Origin: Chryseobacterium gleum
Lineage (GTDB): Bacteria; Bacteroidota; Bacteroidia; Flavobacteriales; Weeksellaceae
Direction of reading: 5' to 3'
Length of the DNA: 64,000 nucleotides
Assembly (NCBI RefSeq): GCF_900636535.1
Contig: NZ_LR134289.1
Span: 4,737,501 to 4,801,500, forward strand
The notes below the pieces were generated by a model that saw only the letters and a program-made list of their open reading frames with translations, ran no database searches and was not told where the DNA came from. The stretch's first letter is position 1; each line of letters starts with the position of its first letter. The position numbers and the translations under genes were made by a program. Positions 20,201 through 28,841 of the stretch are shown here, in pieces.

Positions 20201-20328
20201 ATAAGGTAACCAAGTTCAATAAAGATACGATGCAGTACGAATACACCAAAAACGTAAGTGGAGGTGGTTTGGTTCCTCTGACAGGAAATCCTTACCAGAT
20301 CCAGATCGGTGCAAAATATACTTTCTAA
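17242..20328 (+). CDS. Oar-like TonB-dependent outer-membrane receptor
   Basis: 1028 residues: signal peptide (cleavage after AYAQ, residue 22), a carboxypeptidase-regulatory-like beta-sandwich (about 25-105), a plug domain (about 120-230, with NFTIDGMTAKNP and GGGTVSAVTKSGTN), then a large 22-strand type barrel ending in YQIQIGAKYTF. This is the Oar-like class of TonB receptors, used for uptake of large substrates. Expression is probably from the phased-repeat promoter at 17050-17139. A phosphodiesterase gene follows, suggesting a phosphorus-containing substrate. Confidence 0.9.
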   Translation: MKKVKIVLGLLFLGLGTMAYAQTTQASIVGKVTGPGSTAQEKVKVTIVNESTGFRTETETNSKGEYIFKEIPLGGPYTVIVNDDKKEGYNVNFGDQVTVNMDLGNEKHIEEVKITGNLKNKIGNLGAATAISAKNISILPVNGRNFANLAELSPLSGKGGNLSGQLGSSTNFTIDGMTAKNPTSAGATTSRSGAPFSISIEAVREFKITTNQYDVTLGRSGGGTVSAVTKSGTNKFSGSAWEYLRTNWLSSPYDIRGNKRDNDFSTSQFGFSLGGPIIKNKLHFFVAWDHQLDSRPLVIADIKSPDDEKRFNTTTQTLNQFLDIARAKYGVGNTPQFGTFDKVRNSDAAFLRLDWQINEKNLLTLRNNFTYDLNKNGLGDNTNINFFESYGNDKNLDNSLLLTLRSNLQPNLTNELKAQYLYTFQDSYQNSQLGKPVPRAIVEGVSSSVGSTNIQIGGHRFAQESFRNNVFQVVDNLYYNTDKVKYTFGADLMYTMAKSVYGSEVNGRFHFQGLTNFDNLTPYRFYREVPLMADPSVRSNIWNIGIYGQFQTKVAKGLDLMAGLRLDYGGYPKAEFNQKLFDEMGIRTDNQIKSFVIQPRFQFDWNINEGNKDFLKFGAGIFSSDINNYMIINNLVFDGRHLATVDVNPTAIGLTPDFNSYRNDYNSVPSLSQYQIPTINYTGKDAKIPIVYKANISYTHFFNERFRAGIAGYMALGRNNYFYYDRNMVANPFFTLANEGGRGVFIPTGAITNNANNSVSFDWKQGRINNNFGRVLELVSDGKVNQFSFVIDTSYRYWKDGEITASYTWSDIKDNTSYNGNVANSATLSTMIQSDPRDLRMTYSDNQFRNKVVIYGNSPTIAGFTLGIRYSGIGGTRFSATTGGNINGDFVDSNDLAFIFPNLTKSILDDPQVGQALKDYINEYNGRIAERNGGKNGFYGVWDVRVAKKIKFDKVGAFELSVDIFNVANLLNKEWGVNKSYSNTSLYKVTKFNKDTMQYEYTKNVSGGGLVPLTGNPYQIQIGAKYTF

Positions 20329-20336
20329 CTTCTTTT

Positions 20337-20375
20337 GAGCCACGGAAGACATACAGTCTCCGTGGTTCAATTTTT
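20337..20375 (+). terminator. Terminator-like hairpin between TonB receptor and GDPD genes
   Basis: CCACGGA (20340-20346) pairs with TCCGTGG (20359-20365), followed by a T-rich tract. It may terminate or attenuate transcription, so the GDPD gene may be only partly co-transcribed with the receptor. Confidence 0.65.
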
Positions 20376-20432
20376 AATAACTACCTTTATCAGAAGTTTC
20401 AGGACTTTGTTTTTAATAATCTAAATTATATT

Positions 20433-21179
20433 ATGAAAAATTTTATCTTAGGGTTAGCAGTTTTAAGTACAGTTATGATGAAAGCACAAACCCAGATTAT
20501 CGCCCACAGAGGATATTTCCAGGCTCAGCCTCCTACCACGGAAAATTCACTTCAATCGCTGGAAAATGCCCAGAAATTAAAAGTATATGGGTCTGAATTT
20601 GATGTAAGAATGACAAAAGATGGTGTATTGGTGATCAATCATGATGAGCACCATGGTAAAATGGAAATTTCCGAAACCAGTTTCAAAGATCTCGAAGCAT
20701 TGAAATTATCCAACGGAGAAAACTTTCCTACTTTAAAAGATTATCTGAAGCAGGGAAAAAAAGATAAATCTCTGAAACTAATTGTCGAGATTAAGCCTGC
20801 CAAAACTCCGGAAATAGAAAATGAAATTACGGAGAAAACGATTAAAATGATTAAAGATATGAAGCTGGAATCTCAAAGTGAGTTTATTTCCTTCAGCCTG
20901 AATATCTGTAAGGAAATCAAAAAACTGGCTCCATCCTTTAAAGTTCAGTATCTGAACGGCGAGCTGTCTCCTGAACAGATCAAAAAAGAGGGATTGGATG
21001 GTATGGACTACCACTACAGTGTTTTCCAGAAAAACCCAACATGGATTGCTGAAGCAAAAGCATTAGGATTAATTACCAATGCCTGGACTGTAAATGATGT
21101 TGCCGTATATGATGAATTGAAGAAGCAGGGAATCGGGTTTGTAACAACCAATATCCCTGATCAGTTGAAAAACAAATAA
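20433..21179 (+). CDS. Glycerophosphodiester phosphodiesterase (exported)
   Basis: 248 residues with a signal peptide (cleavage near MKAQ, residue 19). The GDPD fold shows HRG (IIAHRGYF), the acidic pair in SEFDVRMTKDG, the second histidine in INHDEHHG, and a metal-binding glutamate in IVEIKPAK. It hydrolyses glycerophosphodiesters from lipid head groups to glycerol-3-phosphate and an alcohol, in the periplasm. Flanked by TonB-receptor and SusCD genes, it fits an organic-phosphate scavenging locus. Confidence 0.93.
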   Translation: MKNFILGLAVLSTVMMKAQTQIIAHRGYFQAQPPTTENSLQSLENAQKLKVYGSEFDVRMTKDGVLVINHDEHHGKMEISETSFKDLEALKLSNGENFPTLKDYLKQGKKDKSLKLIVEIKPAKTPEIENEITEKTIKMIKDMKLESQSEFISFSLNICKEIKKLAPSFKVQYLNGELSPEQIKKEGLDGMDYHYSVFQKNPTWIAEAKALGLITNAWTVNDVAVYDELKKQGIGFVTTNIPDQLKNK

Positions 21180-21225
21180 ACAATTCAGAACCTTTCAGAA
21201 ATATTACAACTGAAAGACAAAATAT

Positions 21226-21295
21226 TCCCTTCTTCCGGAGGGGTGGCGAAAATTCAAAGAATTTTTGATGGGTGGTCAAACGAAATTTTTTAACC
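21226..21295. repeat. Probable dispersed intergenic repeat
   Basis: A GC-richer stretch starting TCTTCCGGAGGGGTGGCG, with a small palindrome AAAATTC/GAATTTT (21249-21265) and a later GGTGG/CCATC pairing. It is non-coding and unlike its AT-rich surroundings. I recall similar strings in intergenic spacers of chryseobacteria, but I cannot verify copy number here. Confidence 0.4.
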
Positions 21296-21322
21296 ATCTC
21301 AACAAATAACCAATAATTTATA

Positions 21323-21359
21323 CAGTCTGCTTCTTATATGGAAGCAGGCTGCTTTTTTT
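21323..21359 (+). terminator. Rho-independent terminator after GDPD gene
   Basis: An 11-bp stem (CAGTCTGCTTC with GAAGCAGGCTG, one G-T pair) followed by a seven-T run. It closes the receptor/GDPD unit. Confidence 0.85.
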
Positions 21360-21563
21360 AGAAGCTAGCCCTTCTTTTTAAAAGTAAATGAAAGAATCAA
21401 GTGTTTAGAATTTGTTTTAATTTGCTGTAATTCAGTATGTTGCTTGCTTTGTGTGGTATTATCTCAAAGACAGACAATAAAGATAAATAAATACAACCTG
21501 GAAACCGTATTAAAAATACTTAATTGCTTAATTGTTTGTTAATTAGTTATTTATCCAATGTTA

Positions 21564-21652
21564 TTAAGACTGGATTAACAAATGGTTTAATAAATTTTTA
21601 AGAAACGTTAAAAGTGTGTTAAGATGTTCCTTGTAATGTCGTTCTAATTTTG
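21564..21652 (+). promoter_or_regulatory. Promoter with six 11-bp-phased TTAAnA repeats before susC
   Basis: Units start at 21564 TTAAGAC, 21575 TTAACAA, 21586 TTTAATA, 21597 TTTAAGA, 21608 TTAAAAG and 21619 TTAAGAT, each exactly 11 bp apart. A perfect -7 box TAATTTTG is at 21645-21652, 26 bp after the last unit starts, nearly the same geometry as the promoter at 17050-17139. This is the best internal evidence that the two units share one regulator, plausibly of the PhoB family. Confidence 0.72.
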
Positions 21653-21668
21653 CGCAAACAAAAAGGAA

Positions 21669-24632
21669 ATGCGTAAAGAGACACAAAAACTGTTGGTTTT
21701 ATCGCTGTTAGGATTCGTCAGCGTCAATCTGGCAGCACAGCAGAAAGCTAAAAAAGACACGGTTAAAGGACTTGACGAAGTAGTGGTTACTGCTTTGGGG
21801 ATCAAAAGACACGATAGAGCTTTAGGTTATGTTGCCGAAAAAGTAGAAGCCAAAACATTTGAAGAAACCCAGAATAACAACTGGGCACAGTCAATGGAAG
21901 GGAAAGTGGCAGGTCTTAAAATCCAGACTGCCGGAGCAGGACCGTTGGGAACTTCCAGAATTACTTTGAGAGGAGAAAAATCCATTATGATGGATCACAA
22001 CTATGCTCTTATTGTAGTGGATGGAGTACCATTGGGAAATTCTACTACAGGTTCCGGTACAGCAGCCTATGGAGCAGGTTCCGGAGGTGATGTTCCAATC
22101 GATCTTGGAAATGGATTAAATAGCATCAATCCGGACGATATTGAATCCGTAACCGTATTAAAAGGAGCTTCTGCAGCCGCATTATACGGATCCCGTGCCG
22201 CTAACGGAGCCTTAATGATTACTACAAAATCCGGAAAAACGAAAAACGGAAAACTGAGAGTAACTTTTAATTCTTCTTCAAGCTTTGATACAGTATTAAA
22301 ATGGCCGGACTGGCAGTACGAATACGGACAGGGAACACTGGCAACCAATACAGCAGGAAACTTTTACTATTCTTACGGCCTTTCTCCGGATGGACCAAGT
22401 ACAGGAGGCACCAGTAGCGCTTTCGGACCTAAATTCGCCGGACAATATTATTTCCAATACGATCCCGATGTAATGGGACAAAGTAAGGAAAGACAATTAT
22501 GGAGACCTTATAAAAATAATATCAAAGGTTTCTGGAGAGCGGGTTCTAACTATTCAAACAGTATTTCTGTAGAAAGCTCCAATGAGAAAACCAGCTTCAG
22601 AACCTCACTGACGTATCTTAATAACGAGTGGATGATGCCGAATACAGGTTTCGACAGGTTCAATTTTGCTTTATCTTTTGCCCATCAGCTTACTCAAAAA
22701 TTAAAAATTTCAACAAAATTTGCTTATAACACTACTACCAGTGATAACCTTCCTGCGACGGGATATAACAACCAGTCGATCTCTTATTTCATGATCTTTC
22801 AGAATCCCAATGTGGATCTTGAATGGTACAGACCGATATGGAAGCCCGGTCAGGAACAGGTTGATCAGATCCATCCATTTAGTTCTTATATAGACAACCC
22901 TTATATGATTGCTTACGAAATGCTGAATGGAGTCAGAAAGAAGACCATTACAGGGAATATCACGGCAGATTATCAGTTTAATAAAAATTTCAGCTTAATG
23001 TTGAGGTCAGGAATTGAAATCCTGAACGAAAAGAGAACGACCAAAAGACCATGGAGTTCTGCAAACTATCTGAAAGGTTTTTACAGGGAACAGTTTATTA
23101 AAAATCAGGAATATAACAATGACCTTTTATTCTCTTACAAAGCAGACTGGAACAAGCTCAGTATTTCCGCTTCTGCAGGGGGAAGTATCCGTTATAATGA
23201 ATATCTGTTGAATGATTATCAGGCTATCGGATTAAAAACAGCAGGGGAATACAGCCTTACCAATGCACTTAATATTCCGGTTAAATATCCGGCGCCAAGA
23301 GATAAACATGTAGATAGTGTGTACGGGTTACTTACCTTGGGATATGACAATAAAATATTCGTGGACGTTACCGGAAGAAACGACTGGAGCTCTACGCTTC
23401 CAAAGCAAAACAGATCATTCTTTTATCCCTCAGTAAGTACCAGTTTCATTTTATCAGATATTTTTAATTTGAAAAGCAATAACCTGAACTTATGGAAACT
23501 GAGAGCTTCATGGGCAAAAGTAGGAATAGACAGTGATCCTTATCTTCTGGATAACTATTATACGGCCAGCAATATTACAGGAAGTGTGGTAGCGCCTACA
23601 ACTTTTAATAATCCTTCCCTTAAGCCTGAAAAAAATACCAATATTGAAGCCGGTATGGATTTCAGTCTTTTCAAAAACAGACTGAACCTTAATCTTACTG
23701 CTTACCAGAATTTCAGTGAAAATCAGATTATCCCCGTATCCTTGCCCCCTGAAGCAGGATATTCCAGAAGGATCATTAATGCTGGTAAAATCCGAAACAG
23801 AGGTTTGGAACTTTCAGCGGATATCTTAGCCATAAAAGGGAAAGACTTCTCATGGAAGGTTGGTGGAAACTGGTCTACCAATGAAAACAGAGTGATGACG
23901 CTGCCTGAAGGTTTTGACGGAATTGTTTCCAATGTAGGTGATGTTGTCTTCTATAAAATGGAAGTAGGAGGTTCACTGGGAGATATGTATGGATTTAAAT
24001 TACTGAGAACTCCGGACGGAAAAGTAATTTACGGAGACAACGGACTTCCGGCAAGACCTGCAGATATTGAAAAAGTAGGGAATGCATTCCCGAAATGGAG
24101 AGCCGGTCTTCAGAATGATTTCCGAATTAAAAACTTTACAATCAGTTTCTCTTTTGATGGGCAGTATGGTGGGATCGCGTATTCACAGTCACATCATAAA
24201 ATGTCTGAGCAGGGCAAGCTGAAATCTACCCTTCCGGGAAGAGATAATCCTGGCGGAATGATTGTAGGGGAAGGTGTTGTTCAGAATCCTGACGGAACCT
24301 TCAGTCCCAACACAAAAGGAGTTTTGGTATCATCCTATTACGGAGATTACTACAGGAGAGCCAATGTGGAAACCAACAGCTTCAGCACAGATTTTATTAA
24401 ACTAAGAGATGCAAGAATTGCTTATTCCTTCCCCAAAGAAACCATAAAATCTATAGGACTGGATGATCTTACCATCGCCATTTTCGGAAAGAACTTATGG
24501 ATGTGGACCAAGTTCCCGATGTTTGATCCCGAAGTGGCTACACTGGATAACGCAACCATCACTCCGGGGGTGGAGATGGGACAGCTTCCAACAGCAAGAA
24601 CAATCGGTTTTCAGTTAAATCTTAAATTCTAA
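21669..24632 (+). CDS. SusC/RagA family TonB-linked outer-membrane protein
   Basis: 987 residues. Signal peptide (cleavage near LAAQ, residue 23), TonB-box-like segment LDEVVVTALG (about 34-43), plug domain with ASAAALYGSRAANGA (about 170-184) and a long beta barrel ending GFQLNLKF. It lacks the N-terminal carboxypeptidase-like domain of longer SusC proteins, as short SusC members do. It forms the outer-membrane pore of a SusCD pair with the next gene (11-bp gap). Substrate class is inferred from context: probably a phosphorylated or lipid-derived compound rather than a glycan. Confidence 0.95.
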   Translation: MRKETQKLLVLSLLGFVSVNLAAQQKAKKDTVKGLDEVVVTALGIKRHDRALGYVAEKVEAKTFEETQNNNWAQSMEGKVAGLKIQTAGAGPLGTSRITLRGEKSIMMDHNYALIVVDGVPLGNSTTGSGTAAYGAGSGGDVPIDLGNGLNSINPDDIESVTVLKGASAAALYGSRAANGALMITTKSGKTKNGKLRVTFNSSSSFDTVLKWPDWQYEYGQGTLATNTAGNFYYSYGLSPDGPSTGGTSSAFGPKFAGQYYFQYDPDVMGQSKERQLWRPYKNNIKGFWRAGSNYSNSISVESSNEKTSFRTSLTYLNNEWMMPNTGFDRFNFALSFAHQLTQKLKISTKFAYNTTTSDNLPATGYNNQSISYFMIFQNPNVDLEWYRPIWKPGQEQVDQIHPFSSYIDNPYMIAYEMLNGVRKKTITGNITADYQFNKNFSLMLRSGIEILNEKRTTKRPWSSANYLKGFYREQFIKNQEYNNDLLFSYKADWNKLSISASAGGSIRYNEYLLNDYQAIGLKTAGEYSLTNALNIPVKYPAPRDKHVDSVYGLLTLGYDNKIFVDVTGRNDWSSTLPKQNRSFFYPSVSTSFILSDIFNLKSNNLNLWKLRASWAKVGIDSDPYLLDNYYTASNITGSVVAPTTFNNPSLKPEKNTNIEAGMDFSLFKNRLNLNLTAYQNFSENQIIPVSLPPEAGYSRRIINAGKIRNRGLELSADILAIKGKDFSWKVGGNWSTNENRVMTLPEGFDGIVSNVGDVVFYKMEVGGSLGDMYGFKLLRTPDGKVIYGDNGLPARPADIEKVGNAFPKWRAGLQNDFRIKNFTISFSFDGQYGGIAYSQSHHKMSEQGKLKSTLPGRDNPGGMIVGEGVVQNPDGTFSPNTKGVLVSSYYGDYYRRANVETNSFSTDFIKLRDARIAYSFPKETIKSIGLDDLTIAIFGKNLWMWTKFPMFDPEVATLDNATITPGVEMGQLPTARTIGFQLNLKF

Positions 24633-24643
24633 AATCTTTAAAA

Positions 24644-26092
24644 ATGAAAAAACTAATCATAAATCTAGCCTTGGTAATTTCTGTTTTCATGCTTCAATCC
24701 TGTGACAGAACATTCGAGGAAATGAATACAGATACGAGTAAGATTAAAGATCCTTCCGTTGGAAGCCTTCTTGCGCCTATACAGTATGAAATGGGAAGTT
24801 ATGGCTATAACAGGGCAGATGATTTTACATTTGATATCATGCAGATCGCTTTAGACTTTCCCAATGAAGGAAATTCCTACAGCAGATATTATATGGACGA
24901 AAAAAGTGGTAACGGCTACTGGAATACTTCATACAGATGGCTTAAGCAGGTAAGTGATCTCAGAAAATATGCAACAAAAGAACAGAATAATAATTATCTG
25001 GCTATTTCAATGGTTCTGAATGCATGGATTGCCTCCAATCTTACTGATGCTTTTGGTGATATACCTTTATCCGAAGCCTTAAGAGTAGAAGAAAATATTT
25101 TAAGACCAAAATATGATAAGCAGAAAGATGTTTACATTCAGTTGTTAAATGATCTGAAAACAGCTAACTCATTATTCAATAACAATCAGGCATTAACGGA
25201 AACAGATCTGTTTTACAATGCCAATACCAATAGTCAGACCGGTATTTTAGGATGGAAAAAATTCTGTAACTCTCTTTCATTAAGGTTACTGACCAGAATT
25301 CTAAACCGAAACGGAGAAGTAAATGTATACGAAAGAATCCAGGAAATAGTTAATAATCCAGCTCAATATCCTATTTTTCAGAATAATACAGACAGCGCGG
25401 TGCTTCCGCTTTCGGGGATATCTCCTTACTTGCCGCCAATAGCCCGTCCACAGGATTTTACAGCGTACAGGGCAGCAGGTGAATTCTTTGTGAATGCCAT
25501 GAGAGATAACAATGATCCAAGGTTGAGCATGTTTTTTACAAAAGCTAAAGCAACGTCAGGAGAAGATCTTGGTTATAAAGGAGCTCCATCAGGATACGCT
25601 CTGGGAACCTCTTTCAATTATCAGCCTTCCAACCTTAATCAGAATCTGGCGAAAGCACCTCTAAAGATTTTAATTATGACCTATTCTGAAGTGCAGTTTA
25701 TCCTGGCAGAATTGGTTAATAAAGGAATTATTGCAGGAAATCAGCAAACTTACTACGAAACCGGAGTAAAATCTATTATTGAACAGTGGGGTGCAACAGT
25801 TCCTGCCAATTATTTCAGCAATCCGAAAGTAGCCTATGACGGTTCTCTGGAAAAAATTATGCTTCAGAAGTACATTTCCCTGTTTTTTGTTGATCACCAG
25901 CAATGGTATGAATACAGACGTACAAAACTGCCGGTGCTTCCTAATAACGGAGGTCTTCAGAACGGCGGACAAATGCCTGTGAGATTCATGTATCCTACAG
26001 CTACAAAAGTGATGAATACGGATAATTATAACGCAGCTGTACAATCAATGGGAGGAGACAATATTAACGTGAAAATGTGGTGGAATAAATAA
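24644..26092 (+). CDS. SusD/RagB family lipoprotein
   Basis: 482 residues with lipobox LQSC (Cys20), then the SusD tetratricopeptide-like helical core; DAFGDIPLSEALR near residue 145 is typical of the family. It is the surface lid that captures the substrate and hands it to the SusC barrel. It sits between susC and the phosphoesterase gene in one operon. Confidence 0.93.
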   Translation: MKKLIINLALVISVFMLQSCDRTFEEMNTDTSKIKDPSVGSLLAPIQYEMGSYGYNRADDFTFDIMQIALDFPNEGNSYSRYYMDEKSGNGYWNTSYRWLKQVSDLRKYATKEQNNNYLAISMVLNAWIASNLTDAFGDIPLSEALRVEENILRPKYDKQKDVYIQLLNDLKTANSLFNNNQALTETDLFYNANTNSQTGILGWKKFCNSLSLRLLTRILNRNGEVNVYERIQEIVNNPAQYPIFQNNTDSAVLPLSGISPYLPPIARPQDFTAYRAAGEFFVNAMRDNNDPRLSMFFTKAKATSGEDLGYKGAPSGYALGTSFNYQPSNLNQNLAKAPLKILIMTYSEVQFILAELVNKGIIAGNQQTYYETGVKSIIEQWGATVPANYFSNPKVAYDGSLEKIMLQKYISLFFVDHQQWYEYRRTKLPVLPNNGGLQNGGQMPVRFMYPTATKVMNTDNYNAAVQSMGGDNINVKMWWNK

Positions 26093-26132
26093 CTGAGATT
26101 TAAAGATTACAATAATTTAAAAATTAAAAATA

Positions 26133-27719
26133 ATGAGTATCAATATAAAATGCATTATGCCTTGTCTGCTGGTTTCAGCAATGGCTTTCTCACAAGCTTC
26201 TGTTTCAGGATATGTATTCGAAGACAGTAACAAAAATCAAAAGAAAGAAAACCGCGAAAAAGGAATTGAAGGGGTAGCTGTTTCTAATGGTGTTCAGGTA
26301 GTTCTTACGGATAAAAACGGCAGATATAGTCTTCCGGTTCAGGAAGATCAGACTGTTTTTGTAATCAAGCCTTCAGGATATCAGACTGCTTTAAACGAAA
26401 ACAATCTTCCGCAATTCTATTACCATCATAAACCCAAAGGTTCTCCGGCAGATTTTAAATACAAAGGAGTGGCTCCTACAGGAGATCTTCCAAAAGAGCT
26501 GAACTTTCCTCTCTATCAGCAAAAAGAAGACAAAAATTTTGACATTCTTGTTTTTGGTGATCCGCAGCCTTACACAGAAAAAGAACTGGATTACTTCAAA
26601 AGAGGAATCGTAAACGAAGTAAAGAATACGAAGAAAAATGCAGTATTGGGAATAAGTCTGGGAGATTTGGTAGGAGATAACCTAAGCCTTCAGAAACCTT
26701 ACGCAGAGGTGATGAAAGAAGTCGGACTGCCCTGGTATAATGTGATGGGAAATCATGACATGAACTATGATGCAAAAGAAGATAAGCTTTCCGATGAAAC
26801 ATTCGAATCCAATTTTGGCCCTGCCAATTATTCCTTCAATTACGGAAATGTACACTTCATCATTTTAGATGATATTCTCTATCCGGACCCAAGAGATGGC
26901 AAAGGATACTGGGGTGGATTTCGTGAAGATCAGCTTCAGTTTATAGAAAACGATCTGAAACTGGTTGATAAAAATAAACTGATCGTCATCTCTTTCCACA
27001 TTCCGCTGGAGCATAACAATGAAGACAACTTCAGAAATGCGGACCGCCAGAAATTATTTGATTTCTTAAACCCGTTCCAGAATGTTTTGCTGCTGTCAGC
27101 ACATACACACATTCAGCAACAGATTTTCTATGGAAAAAAAGCAGGCTGGAACGGAATCAAAGAATTACACGAATATAATGTTGGAACTACCTGCGGCGAC
27201 TGGTATTCAGGAACACCGGATGATGCCGGACTTCCTACCTCTACGATGAGAGACGGAACTGCAAAAGGATATTCTTTTATCAGCTTTACAGACAATCAGT
27301 ATAAAGTGAAATACAAAACAGCCGGAAAGCCGGAAGATTATCAGATCAAATTATATGTTCCGAAAGTGATTCCTTCCTCAAGAACTTCAGCAAAAGTGCT
27401 GGCTAATTTCTTCATGGGAAGCAAAAAAGACAAAGTAGAATACAGAATAGACGGTGGAAAATGGGAAGAAATGGAATATGACGAGACTATCGATCCGAAT
27501 TTTGCCCTTTCCGTTTTCAAATGGGATTCCACAGAGAAAATTTTCCCGGGAAGAAGACCTTCCAATCCTGAAATGTCAAAACATATCTGGGAAGCTGATT
27601 TTCCTAAGAAACTATCATTGGGAAAACATAAAGTTGAGGTAAAGGCTGTTGACATGTATGGAAATGAATTCTCCGCTTCAGAAGAGTTTGAAGTACAGAA
27701 TCCAATCCAGATTCCTTAA
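26133..27719 (+). CDS. Exported calcineurin-like phosphoesterase
   Basis: 528 residues: signal peptide (to about residue 22), an N-terminal beta-sandwich with SGYVFEDSNKNQKKE, then a metallophosphoesterase core with GDPQPY, GDLVGDN, GNHDMNYD, SFHIP and SAHTHIQ (all metal ligands present), and a C-terminal beta domain. It cleaves phosphomonoesters or diesters in the periplasm or at the surface. It follows susD by 40 bp, so the SusCD pair and the enzyme probably act on the same substrate. Confidence 0.92.
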   Translation: MSINIKCIMPCLLVSAMAFSQASVSGYVFEDSNKNQKKENREKGIEGVAVSNGVQVVLTDKNGRYSLPVQEDQTVFVIKPSGYQTALNENNLPQFYYHHKPKGSPADFKYKGVAPTGDLPKELNFPLYQQKEDKNFDILVFGDPQPYTEKELDYFKRGIVNEVKNTKKNAVLGISLGDLVGDNLSLQKPYAEVMKEVGLPWYNVMGNHDMNYDAKEDKLSDETFESNFGPANYSFNYGNVHFIILDDILYPDPRDGKGYWGGFREDQLQFIENDLKLVDKNKLIVISFHIPLEHNNEDNFRNADRQKLFDFLNPFQNVLLLSAHTHIQQQIFYGKKAGWNGIKELHEYNVGTTCGDWYSGTPDDAGLPTSTMRDGTAKGYSFISFTDNQYKVKYKTAGKPEDYQIKLYVPKVIPSSRTSAKVLANFFMGSKKDKVEYRIDGGKWEEMEYDETIDPNFALSVFKWDSTEKIFPGRRPSNPEMSKHIWEADFPKKLSLGKHKVEVKAVDMYGNEFSASEEFEVQNPIQIP

Positions 27720-27756
27720 GCTTTTTATTTTTTTACTATACCTTTTTTAGATTTTG

Positions 27757-27788
27757 AAACCGGCTCTTATGAGCCGGTTTTAATTTTT
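27757..27788 (+). terminator. Rho-independent terminator of the SusCD/phosphoesterase operon
   Basis: A perfect 10-bp stem AAACCGGCTC/GAGCCGGTTT around TTAT, followed by a T-rich tail. Confidence 0.9.
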
Positions 27789-27807
27789 GATGAGACATGT
27801 ATAAACC

Positions 27808-27954
27808 ACAAAAGTCACAAAAGTTTTAAGCCTTTAAGTTTTTTTAAGTGAAAATCTTTGATCTTCATTTTATGTGAACTTTTCTGTGGTATCATTTTAA
27901 ACTTACTTAAGAGGACTCAGGTGTTTTTAATATGAAACCTTTTGTGACTTTTGT
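27808..27954. repeat. Exact 16-bp inverted repeat flanking a 115-bp spacer
   Basis: ACAAAAGTCACAAAAG (27808-27823) recurs in reverse complement at 27939-27954. The spacer is non-coding and AT-rich. It may be a palindromic miniature repeat or a decayed non-autonomous element; no transposase or target duplication is visible. Confidence 0.5.
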
Positions 27955-28013
27955 AGTTGAATAAAATATAAGTTAAATCCGTGTTTTCACCGCTTCATAA
28001 AAATGTTCTTTCG

Positions 28014-28021
28014 TAACTTTG
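28014..28021 (+). promoter_or_regulatory. Bacteroidota -7 promoter box for the SDR gene
   Basis: TAACTTTG, a perfect TAnnTTTG, lies 22 bp upstream of the ATG at 28044. Confidence 0.65.
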
Positions 28022-28043
28022 TATCAAGAAAAGTATCATTACT

Positions 28044-28757
28044 ATGAATATAAACGGAAAAAATGCCATCGTAACAGGTGGTGGAAGAGGACTGGGAAAA
28101 GCTGTAGCATTAGCTTTGGCCAATGAAGGAGTAAACGTTGCCATTACAGGAAGAAACGAAGAAAATCTTAAAATGACGGTTGAAGAAATCAAAAGGCTGG
28201 GGGTAAATTCAGCATACGCCGTTTTTTCTGTGGACAATGAAATTCAGGTAAAAGCTGGAATTGAATCTTTAGCAGAACAATTGGGAGGGATTGATATTCT
28301 GATCAACAATGCAGGAATAGGAGACTTCGGAAGTATTGAAGAAATGCCTTCTGAAACATGGGAACAGGTTATCAAAACCAATCTGTTCGGTGTATATTAC
28401 GCAGCCAAGGCAGTCTATCCATTTATGAAATCTAAAGGAGAAGGAGATATTGTCAACGTAGCTTCTACAGCAGGTTTGAAAGGAGGTCCGAATATGTCTG
28501 CATACGCCGCTTCAAAAGCAGCTGTTGTATCTCTGTCGCAATCCATGATGGCAGAATGGAGAAAACAGAATATCCGTGTCATCACCCTGACTCCAAGTAC
28601 AATTGCTTCAGATATGAGTATCCAGGGCGGTCTTACAGACGGAAATCCTGATAAAGTATTACAACCGGAAGATTTTGCAGAATGGGTAAGAGATATCCTG
28701 AAAATGAACAGAAGAGCGCTGATTGCTAACGGTTCTATATTCTCTACGAATCCATAA
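28044..28757 (+). CDS. Short-chain dehydrogenase/reductase (3-ketoacyl reductase-like)
   Basis: 237 residues of a classical SDR: TGGGRGLGKA nucleotide-binding motif (about 11-20), NNAG (about 87-90), catalytic Ser in VASTAG and YAASK (Tyr about 153, Lys about 157). The ending is shorter than FabG and the substrate is not clear. 3-oxoacyl-ACP reductase-like activity is the usual annotation, but there are no fatty-acid genes nearby, so a general NAD(P)H oxidoreductase role is safer. Confidence 0.88.
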   Translation: MNINGKNAIVTGGGRGLGKAVALALANEGVNVAITGRNEENLKMTVEEIKRLGVNSAYAVFSVDNEIQVKAGIESLAEQLGGIDILINNAGIGDFGSIEEMPSETWEQVIKTNLFGVYYAAKAVYPFMKSKGEGDIVNVASTAGLKGGPNMSAYAASKAAVVSLSQSMMAEWRKQNIRVITLTPSTIASDMSIQGGLTDGNPDKVLQPEDFAEWVRDILKMNRRALIANGSIFSTNP

Positions 28758-28841
28758 TAAGTTTTTAAAATTCAAAGTTCAAGGTTTAATGTTTAATGTT
28801 TTTCTGCAAAGAACTATTACTCTGCCTTGAATTATAAAAAT

